Shown here in pieces: positions 6,039 to 12,330 of a DNA stretch of 12,330 bases; the stretch's first letter is position 1; the number at the start of each line of letters is the position of its first letter. The position numbers were made by a program, and so were the translations under genes. The DNA is taken from NCBI GenBank assembly GCA_964342805.1, contig CAYFHQ010000109.1, positions 1-12,330 on the forward strand, written 5' to 3'. Under the pieces are notes generated by a model, which was not told where the DNA came from, ran no database searches, and worked only from the letters and a program-made list of their open reading frames with translations. The DNA is from CAYFHQ01 sp964342805 (GTDB lineage: Bacteria > Bacillota > Clostridia > Peptostreptococcales > Acidaminobacteraceae).

Positions 6039-8297
6039 CTATGTTCTGTCACTGACCAATTTACTGATCTGTTCATTCAACTGTTGTTCCTCTCGGATCA
6101 AACGACGGAGTTCCTCCTGGTGAACTGCCTTGTCCTCAGGCTTTTGCCGCATGAGGCGCATTTGTCGATCACGTTCCTTTCGAACGTCATCCCGTCTTTT
6201 TTCCAAGATCATTTTGCGATGCCACCGCAGATTCGATTGGATCTCCTTGTGGACATCTTCTATTGTGATCATGGTCTGTATTCGGTTCTTCAGACCCTTC
6301 ACCAATTCCAAATCAATGTACTCGGTCGCCAGGTTGGGATCAAACTGCTCATGGTCCCGATAATAAAGCGCCAAGAATTCAAATATACTACGAATTTTCT
6401 CGTAATGCAAGTCGCTGAGATCCAGTTTTTCCATCAAAGCCCGGTAACCTTGGCGGGAAGAAATGGCGATATCCAACAAACGCCTTTCCAATGACCTGAG
6501 AGGGTCATTGTCCTTCTTCTGAGCACCACTGGCCATCACACTTTCCAGACTGTCTGGTTGCCGCTGTGTCCCTTGGGCTTGTTGACCGCCAGGAGGCTTG
6601 CTGGCTTCCTGGGCGTCTGCATAGGGATCGTCATACACAAACTGGTCATCGGTGTCCTCATAAAAGGAAAGATGGTCAAACTCTGACCCATCATAACCAC
6701 CGACTTGGTCTCCCTGATTGGGTTGACCCCGGCCAGGTCCACCACCGATGAGACTTGTCGACTGAGGGTTTAATGGTTTTCCTTGGCTTGGTTGATTTTG
6801 ATTCAAACCTGCGGAATCACTGCCCCTACTAGACTGACTAGCCCCAGACCTGTCTGCTGGCTTTCCTTGCTGTCCAGGTCCTGGACGCCTACCACTGGCG
6901 GGTTGACTGTGTCCTTTCGTCCCTTGACTGCTCTTTTGACCGGACCCACCAGAACCACTTCGGTTGGATCTAGACCCACTCCTGCTGGTCGGTTTGGCCC
7001 GTTTCAACTCATTCTTAATGATGTCCACATCGACACCGGCGTCTGCCGCCACATGTTTCAGATAGACGTCTCGCTCCACTGCTTCTGGGATCTCCTTGAG
7101 GATTTCAACCGCCCGTCTTACGTAATCGATACGTCCTTCATCGGTATCCAGATCAAGATCCTTGGCTGCAGTAAACAACTGGTACTCCGTTGCCGGCATG
7201 GCTTCATCCAACTTCTTGTGGAAGGCCGCCACCCCGTAGGTCTTCACAAAGTCATCCGGGTCCATATTCTCACCGAGACTGAGAATTTTCACCTTGGCTT
7301 TGACACCCCGAAGCACAGAAATAGAGCGTAATGCTGCTTTTTGACCTGCTGCGTCTGCGTCATAACAAATGAGAATTTGATCTGCATAACGACTGAGTAC
7401 GTGACCATGTTGCTCCGTCAGGGCAGTACCCAACGTCGCAACTGCATTCTCTACACCATGTTGATGGAGGGCAATCACGTCCATATACCCCTCGGTAACA
7501 ATCACTCGCCGATCCTTACTTAAGGCGTTTTTCGCCAGGTTGAGACCGTACAGGGTATTACTTTTATTGAAGATTTCCGTCTCCGGTGAGTTCAAATACT
7601 TGGGCTGGGAATTGTCCATGACCCGGCCACCGAAACCAATCACCTTTCCTTTAATATCGATGATTGGGAACATCACGCGGTTTCGAAAATAATCGTAATA
7701 GGAATTTTTCTTCTGACTCTTGGCAATGAGACCCGCTTGTTCAAGGAGTTTCACATGGGGGCCAGACTTTCGGTACTGGTCCAGCAAGTTGCTCCACCCG
7801 TCTGGGGCAAAGCCCAAGCCAAACTTCTTTATGGTCTCGTCTGTGAGTCCACGATCCTTTAAGTAGGCCATGGCCGACTCGGACTTTTGCAAGTTCCGAT
7901 AAAAATGAATGGCCGCTTCACGACTGATAGTCTGCAAGTTGTTGCGCTTTTCCAAGGAGGCCTTTTGTTTACCTGAATTTCGGCCAGATTGGACCCGAAA
8001 CTCCTCCAAATCGATCTGCAACTTGTCCGCCAAAAACTCTACGGCGTCCAAGAAGTCCAGGTTTTCGATCTGCTGGATAAACTTAATGGCGTCTCCCCCG
8101 GCACCACAACCAAAACAATGGTAGAACTGCCGATCTTCAGACACATTAAAGGAAGGTGTTTTTTCATTATGGAAAGGACAGAGGCCCTTATAGCTCCGTC
8201 CTGCTCGTTTCAATTGTACATATTCTCCGACCAAGTCAACAATATTGACTCGCTCTGAAATGACTTCCGTAATGCGGTTGTCATAGCGTCCGCCCAT
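6039..8297 (-). CDS. dnaG: DNA primase with an enlarged linker
   Basis: Makes RNA primers for replication at the fork, recruited by the replicative helicase through its C-terminal domain. The zinc-binding domain has C40, H43, C61 and C64 (GLCPFHNEKTPSF, YHCFGCGAGGD). The catalytic core follows, with the TOPRIM residues E269 (VIVTEGYMDVI) and D313/D315 (ICYDADAAGQKA). The helicase-binding domain occupies ~600-752 and is helical. At 752 residues it is well above the usual ~600; the excess is residues ~434-598, a Ser/Gly/Gln/Pro-rich, largely disordered linker that ends in an Asp/Tyr-rich patch (~535-562). The start is ATG at 8295-8297, with GGGTGAT closely upstream. It lies between dgt and rpoD, the conserved replication/transcription cluster, and has a candidate sigma-H promoter immediately upstream. 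Confidence 0.97.
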   Translation of the reverse strand: MGGRYDNRITEVISERVNIVDLVGEYVQLKRAGRSYKGLCPFHNEKTPSFNVSEDRQFYHCFGCGAGGDAIKFIQQIENLDFLDAVEFLADKLQIDLEEFRVQSGRNSGKQKASLEKRNNLQTISREAAIHFYRNLQKSESAMAYLKDRGLTDETIKKFGLGFAPDGWSNLLDQYRKSGPHVKLLEQAGLIAKSQKKNSYYDYFRNRVMFPIIDIKGKVIGFGGRVMDNSQPKYLNSPETEIFNKSNTLYGLNLAKNALSKDRRVIVTEGYMDVIALHQHGVENAVATLGTALTEQHGHVLSRYADQILICYDADAAGQKAALRSISVLRGVKAKVKILSLGENMDPDDFVKTYGVAAFHKKLDEAMPATEYQLFTAAKDLDLDTDEGRIDYVRRAVEILKEIPEAVERDVYLKHVAADAGVDVDIIKNELKRAKPTSRSGSRSNRSGSGGSGQKSSQGTKGHSQPASGRRPGPGQQGKPADRSGASQSSRGSDSAGLNQNQPSQGKPLNPQSTSLIGGGPGRGQPNQGDQVGGYDGSEFDHLSFYEDTDDQFVYDDPYADAQEASKPPGGQQAQGTQRQPDSLESVMASGAQKKDNDPLRSLERRLLDIAISSRQGYRALMEKLDLSDLHYEKIRSIFEFLALYYRDHEQFDPNLATEYIDLELVKGLKNRIQTMITIEDVHKEIQSNLRWHRKMILEKRRDDVRKERDRQMRLMRQKPEDKAVHQEELRRLIREEQQLNEQISKLVSDRT

Positions 8298-8316
8298 AGC
8301 ATCACCCGTATACTCT

Positions 8317-8345
8317 ATATTCGCTTTACCCGAGCGAACTCCTTC
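8317..8345 (-). promoter_or_regulatory. Candidate sigma-H promoter upstream of dnaG
   Basis: The minus strand reads GAAGGAGTT (8337-8345), 11 bases, then AGCGAATAT (8317-8325), against the B. subtilis sigma-H consensus RnAGGAwWW - 11 or 12 - RnnGAATww; one position mismatches. Start of transcription would fall ~12 bases before the dnaG ATG, leaving room for only its ribosome binding site. In B. subtilis the sigA operon is also served by a sigma-H promoter, which supports the reading. Confidence 0.5.
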
Positions 8346-8372
8346 ATTTTTTTCCTTTTGGGCATGAAAACA

Positions 8373-8400
8373 GCGGTAATGTCCCGTCCGTTTTTACCGC
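8373..8400 (-). terminator. Possible weak attenuator hairpin between dgt and dnaG
   Basis: On the minus strand GCGGTAA (8394-8400) and TTACCGC (8373-8379) enclose a 14-base loop and are followed by TGTTTTC. The stem is short and the loop large, so termination would be partial at best. It lies just upstream of the candidate sigma-H promoter. The rest of the 272-bp gap (8298-8569) shows an isolated TTGACA and a GAAAGT/ACTTTC inverted repeat but no gene. Confidence 0.3.
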
Positions 8401-8569
8401 CGTCTATGAATGTTCGACATAGCTGAAAGAAGTCCTTCTTAAAAATGAAAGTTTTTATTTTCTGACACTTTCAACTGGACCCTTCCACCGATGCGCCCGC
8501 CACCCAAAACAAGGCCTATACACTGTCAACACCCGCTGGGACGCGTCGGCATACCTCTAGCCCTTTCCC

Positions 8570-9574
8570 TTAGGACCAAAAAGTTGGCACATAAATCTTT
8601 TTATACAGGCTAACAGCATAGCGGTCTGTCATTCCCGCTATGAAGTCCCTGACCACGTCAAAACTACCGGACTCCTCATAAGCCGCATAGTATTCAGGCG
8701 GCATGGACTTGGGGTGCTCCGTGAAATACTTATACAAGGACTTCACAATATAACGGGCCTTGACTTCCTCCCGCTTGGCTTCCTTATTTAGATAGACATG
8801 GGCAAACATAAACTGTCGAAGTTCAAGGAAGGACTCCCGAACTTCCTCACTCATGGTAATGGTATTTTTACCCTGGGAGTGGGTGATCACATCCATGATC
8901 AACTTGTTGATCCGCTGGGAATGTCCCTCTCCAAGGAGTTTAATATGCTTCTTAGGAATGTCGTCAATGGACAAGACCCCGCCACGAATGGCGTCGTCAA
9001 TGTCATGATTTATATAGGCAATCCGGTCACAAACCCGGACGATCTTGCCTTCCAAGGTAAAGGGGTCCTGGGCACCGGTATGGTTGAGAATACCGTCCCT
9101 GACCGCAGTGGTCAGGTTGAGGCCCTTTCGTCCCCTGCTCCGTGTAATCAGTTGGTCCACCACCCGTAGGCTTTGCTCATTGTGTTGAAAACCACCTGCA
9201 TGGATTTCATTCAGTTCCATTTCACCACAGTGGCCAAAGGGGGTATGTCCCAGGTCATGGCCCATGGCAATGGCTTCTGTCAGGTCCTCATTGAGCCGCA
9301 GGGCCCTGGCTATGGTCCTGGATATCTGGCTGACTTCCAGGGTATGGGTCAACCGCGTCCGGTAGTGGTCTCCTTCTGGTGAAAGAAAGACCTGGGTCTT
9401 GTGTTTGAGGCGCCTAAAAGGTTTGGAATGGATAATTCGGTCCCGGTCCCGCTGGAACTCTGTCCGCAGGTCGCAGCGATCCTCCTCCACAAGCCGTTGG
9501 GCCAGGTCGGACTTGGCGGCAAAGTCACTGAGGGTGGCATATTCCACTTGTTCGATTTCTTGTCTGATTGTCAT
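8570..9574 (-). CDS. dgt: dGTP triphosphohydrolase-like HD protein
   Basis: HD-domain metal enzyme that hydrolyses deoxynucleoside triphosphates to the deoxynucleoside and triphosphate; the 334-residue form common in Firmicutes and other bacteria is often active on several dNTPs rather than dGTP alone. Metal ligands are visible: H77 in RLTHTLEVSQ, H106-D107 in AMGHDLGHTPFGH, and D183 in VRVCDRIAYINHD. The N-terminal FRRLKHKTQVF and GDHYRTRLTHTLE segments are also typical. The start is ATG at 9572-9574 with GAGGTGAT about 5 bases upstream. It is the first gene of the dgt-dnaG-rpoD series, in the order widely found in Clostridia, which links dNTP pool control to priming. No convincing sigma-A promoter was found in the upstream gap. 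Confidence 0.93.
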   Translation of the reverse strand: MTIRQEIEQVEYATLSDFAAKSDLAQRLVEEDRCDLRTEFQRDRDRIIHSKPFRRLKHKTQVFLSPEGDHYRTRLTHTLEVSQISRTIARALRLNEDLTEAIAMGHDLGHTPFGHCGEMELNEIHAGGFQHNEQSLRVVDQLITRSRGRKGLNLTTAVRDGILNHTGAQDPFTLEGKIVRVCDRIAYINHDIDDAIRGGVLSIDDIPKKHIKLLGEGHSQRINKLIMDVITHSQGKNTITMSEEVRESFLELRQFMFAHVYLNKEAKREEVKARYIVKSLYKYFTEHPKSMPPEYYAAYEESGSFDVVRDFIAGMTDRYAVSLYKKIYVPTFWS

Positions 9575-9581
9575 GGGTCAT

Positions 9582-9686
9582 CACCTCTTTCTCATTGCTG
9601 TCTAAGGCCAGACGGCTTCCGTCTAACACCGTGGTGCAAGTTGCAAGTACACTGCCTCTTTCCCACGGTTGTCTATGGCCGGACGG
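9582..9686. repeat. Imperfect direct repeat upstream of dgt
   Basis: Two copies of a ~34-bp sequence, 9582-9615 and 9653-9686, share 26 of 34 positions with a 71-bp period; both contain CCTCTTTC, TGTCTA and GGCC-GACGG. A weaker third match may begin near 9725. Copy 1 overlaps the dgt ribosome binding site on the opposite strand. An AGACGG-3nt-CCGTCT hairpin lies at the end of copy 1 (9610-9624). The surrounding 382-bp gap (9575-9956) also holds the ppdK terminator and otherwise no gene I can support. Confidence 0.5.
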
Positions 9687-9884
9687 TCTCAAGCAAACAG
9701 CTAATGTACTGGAAGCACGTTCACTGTTTCCCATTGACCAGGCCGACAGGGCCTATTCTATACGTCATTAGTGACTCTTTCTCTATGGACCGCTTGTATT
9801 CCTTCTATACCTACCCGAAAGTCCCCACAAGAACGTGTCATTTCCGTTACATACGACACACTTTGTACGGGAGAATCAATAGTC

Positions 9885-9922
9885 AAAAAAAGTCCGGCCA
9901 GCGAGCGCATCTCACTGACCGG
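9885..9922 (-). terminator. Intrinsic terminator of ppdK
   Basis: On the minus strand a ~12-bp stem CCGGTCAGTGAG / CTCGCTGGCCGG (two G-T pairs) with a 5-base loop (9894-9922) is followed by A, C and seven T. It begins ~35 bases after the ppdK stop codon and separates ppdK from dgt. Confidence 0.9.
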
Positions 9923-9956
9923 TTTTCCTTGTATGTGCTTGGACTCAGCCAAAGCT

Positions 9957-12330
9957 TTATTGACCTAGCGTGGCTTGTGCCGCTGCCAGTCGTGCTATAG
10001 GTACCCGATATGGGGAGCAGGAAACATAATCGAAGCCCAGCTTGTGGCAGAAGGCAATGGATGTTGGTTCTCCACCATGCTCTCCACATATACCGACTTT
10101 CAGGTCTGGTTTGGCTGCTCGTCCCAGGTCCAGGGCCAGCTTCATCAGTTTACCTACCCCTTGTTGGTCAATGGCTTCAAAGGGATCTCGTTCAAAGACG
10201 CCCTTGATTTTGTATTCACCAATAAACTTGCCAGCGTCATCCCGGGAGAAGCCCAGGGTCATTTGGGTCAGGTCATTGGTTCCAAAGGAGAAAAAGGCAG
10301 CGTGTTTTGCGATCTCGTCAGCGATAAGGGCTGCCCGTGGGACCTCAATCATGGTACCCACTGTAAAGGGCACGCTTACGCCAGCTTCACCTAAGATTTT
10401 GTCGCCCACTTCTTGAGCCATATTGCCCAGGATCTCCAGCTCTTTGGCATGGCCCACCAGGGGAATCATGATCTCCGGCTGGACGGCGATGTTTTTCTTG
10501 GCCACTTCTACAATGGCTTCAAAAATGGCCCGACACTGCATTTCGTATATCTCTGGATAGGTGATGGCCAGTCGGCACCCTCTATGGCCCAGCATGGGGT
10601 TGAACTCTTTAAGGTCACTGATCAGGGTGGTTAACTCCTCTGCACTCACCTGCATGTCCCCTGCCAATTTCTCAATATCCTCTGCTTCTGACGGCAGGAA
10701 CTCATGGAGGGGTGGGTCCAATAGGCGGATGGTTACAGGGAGACCCTTCATGGCTTCGAAAATGCCAACAAAGTCTTTCTTTTGGAAGGGCTTGAGCTCA
10801 TTGAGGGCTTGGACCCGGTCTTCAATGGTCCTGGAAATGATCATCCGGCGGACGATTGGAATCCGGTCTTCCTCAAAGAACATATGCTCTGTCCGGCAAA
10901 GGCCTATGCCTTCAGCTCCAAACTCGACTGCCTTGGCAGCGTCCCCTGGGTTATCGGCATTGGTCCGAACACCAATGGTGCGGACTTCATCGGCCCAGCC
11001 CATGAAGGTGCCAAAGCTCCCGGCCAAGGTGATTTCTCTAGTTGGTATGGTGCCCTCGTAAATGGTTCCAGTGTTACCGTCCAGGGAAATCCAGTCCCCT
11101 TCTTTGAAGGTCTGACCTGAGGCATGGAAGACCCGGCGGGCTTCTTCCACATGGATGTCATTACATCCTGCCACACAGCACTTGCCCATGCCCCGGGCAA
11201 CCACTGCTGCGTGGGAGGTCATGCCCCCACGGGCGGTGACAATTCCCTCAGCTGCGATCATGCCTTCAATGTCCTCTGGCGAGGTCTCTGTACGGACAAG
11301 GATAGCTTTTTGGCCTGCTTCCACCGCCTTGACCACGTCCTCAGGGTAGAAGTAAATCTGGCCTGTAGCAGCTCCCGGTGAGGCTGGTAGTCCCTTGCCG
11401 ACCTTTTTGGCTTGGCCCAGGGCCTTCTCATCAAAGGTGGGGTGAAGGAGTTTATCGATGTCCTTGGGATTGACCCGAAGGAGGGCTTCTTCTTTGGTAA
11501 TAAGGCCTTCGTTTACCATGTCCACTGCTATATTCATGGCGGCGGCTGCAGTCCGCTTGCCCGTACGGGTTTGGAGGAAGTAGAGGCTTCCCTTTTCTAT
11601 GGTAAACTCAATATCCTGCATGTCCCGGTAGTGGGCCTCTAGTTTTTGAACGGTGTCGCTGAACTGCTTGTAGAGGGTTGGATTGGCCTCGGCCAACTCT
11701 TTGACGGGCTTTGGCGTCCGAATACCTGCCACAACGTCTTCCCCCTGGGCGTTCATGAGGTACTCACCAAACAGAGCGTGTTCTCCAGTGGACGGGTTTC
11801 GTGTAAAGGCTACGCCGGTACCCGAGTCGTCACCCATGTTTCCAAAGACCATGGACTGGACGTTGACGGCTGTGCCCAGGTCATGGGGAATTTCGTTAGC
11901 ATTTCTATAAACAGTAGCTCTTGGATTGTTCCAAGACCGGAAAACAGCGTCTATGGCTAAGACCAGCTGGTCCCTTGGCTCTTGGGGGAAGGGCTTTTTC
12001 GTTTCCTTTTGGACCAGGGCCTTGTACTTGTCGATGACTTGGGCCAGGGCCTCTGCGTCAAGGTCGGTGTCGTTGACAGCCCCCACTTGGTCCTTGACCT
12101 TGTCAAAAATGCGGTCAAACTTGTATTTTTCGATTTCCAGGACAACATCGCCAAACATTTGGATAAATCGGCGGTAGCAGTCGTAGGCAAATCGTGGGTT
12201 TTCAGTGAGTTTTCCGTGGACTTCCACGGTTTGGTCGTTGAGCCCCAGGTTGAGGACGGTGTCCATCATACCTGGCATGGAAATGGCAGCACCTGACCGA
12301 ACAGAGACCAGCAGGGGCTTTTCTAAGGAA
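9957..12330 (-). CDS. ppdK: Pyruvate, phosphate dikinase (N-terminus beyond the window)
   Basis: Interconverts pyruvate + ATP + phosphate with phosphoenolpyruvate + AMP + pyrophosphate in the cytoplasm; in anaerobic Clostridia it commonly supports pyrophosphate-linked glycolysis or PEP supply. The frame is open to the window edge, giving 790 visible residues of an expected ~870-880; roughly 85 N-terminal residues are missing. The edge itself reads PLLVSVRSGAAISMPGMMDT, part of the ATP-grasp nucleotide-binding domain, so the ATG at 12276-12278 is internal. The phosphorylated swivelling His is at 11211-11213 in GGMTSHAAVVARGMG, with the preceding Thr that a PDRP-type regulatory protein can phosphorylate. 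The PEP-binding barrel is complete, ending with the acid/base Cys (10086-10088) in VGICGEHGGEP and SPYRVPIARLAAAQA. The gene has its own terminator. Confidence 0.98.
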   Translation of the reverse strand, partial: SLEKPLLVSVRSGAAISMPGMMDTVLNLGLNDQTVEVHGKLTENPRFAYDCYRRFIQMFGDVVLEIEKYKFDRIFDKVKDQVGAVNDTDLDAEALAQVIDKYKALVQKETKKPFPQEPRDQLVLAIDAVFRSWNNPRATVYRNANEIPHDLGTAVNVQSMVFGNMGDDSGTGVAFTRNPSTGEHALFGEYLMNAQGEDVVAGIRTPKPVKELAEANPTLYKQFSDTVQKLEAHYRDMQDIEFTIEKGSLYFLQTRTGKRTAAAAMNIAVDMVNEGLITKEEALLRVNPKDIDKLLHPTFDEKALGQAKKVGKGLPASPGAATGQIYFYPEDVVKAVEAGQKAILVRTETSPEDIEGMIAAEGIVTARGGMTSHAAVVARGMGKCCVAGCNDIHVEEARRVFHASGQTFKEGDWISLDGNTGTIYEGTIPTREITLAGSFGTFMGWADEVRTIGVRTNADNPGDAAKAVEFGAEGIGLCRTEHMFFEEDRIPIVRRMIISRTIEDRVQALNELKPFQKKDFVGIFEAMKGLPVTIRLLDPPLHEFLPSEAEDIEKLAGDMQVSAEELTTLISDLKEFNPMLGHRGCRLAITYPEIYEMQCRAIFEAIVEVAKKNIAVQPEIMIPLVGHAKELEILGNMAQEVGDKILGEAGVSVPFTVGTMIEVPRAALIADEIAKHAAFFSFGTNDLTQMTLGFSRDDAGKFIGEYKIKGVFERDPFEAIDQQGVGKLMKLALDLGRAAKPDLKVGICGEHGGEPTSIAFCHKLGFDYVSCSPYRVPIARLAAAQATLGQ

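Noticed and set aside
8517..8548. Sigma-A promoter at the isolated TTGACA downstream of dgt
   Set aside because: No -10-like hexamer lies 16-18 bases downstream on the minus strand.
9525..9952. Short minus-strand reading frames between ppdK and dgt
   Set aside because: One spans the ppdK terminator hairpin and the other overlaps the dgt start out of frame. Neither has a ribosome binding site or a recognisable product.

Overview
The window looks like a chromosomal housekeeping region of an anaerobic, low-to-moderate GC Firmicute of class Clostridia. The evidence is the gene order ppdK - dgt - dnaG - rpoD(sigA) - trmK - nif3-like, a class A RNase P RNA (Bacilli usually carry class B), a SigI-family sigma factor and a sigma-H-like promoter in front of dnaG. 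All recognised protein genes and the RNase P RNA are on the minus strand, so transcription runs from high to low coordinates. No species can be named.

Layout in transcription order. Pyruvate phosphate dikinase (9957-12330, its first ~85 residues lie beyond the window edge) ends at a strong terminator (9885-9922). A 382-bp non-coding gap with an imperfect direct repeat leads to dgt (dNTPase), dnaG (primase, with an unusually long low-complexity linker) and rpoD (primary sigma factor), a macromolecular-synthesis operon. A hairpin terminator (4822-4852) separates rpoD from trmK (tRNA m1A22 methyltransferase) and the overlapping nif3/yqfO-like gene, which ends at another terminator (2923-2951).

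The region 1619-2922 has no credible protein gene but is rich in structure: three contiguous 89-bp repeats, each with three short-loop hairpins (2656-2922); a candidate structured RNA on the plus strand with several C-rich unpaired segments and a plus-strand terminator (2330-2643); two adjacent 13-bp palindromes (2198-2224); and rnpB with a clear sigma-A promoter and terminator (1619-2065).

Below rnpB lie an extremely acidic secreted protein with an internal duplication (424-1455) and the start of a SigI sigma factor gene (1-342, running off the window). The acidic gene has an upstream sequence resembling a SigI promoter, so it may belong to the SigI circuit. The most novel parts are the C-rich RNA candidate, the 89-bp repeat array and the acidic protein/SigI pairing.
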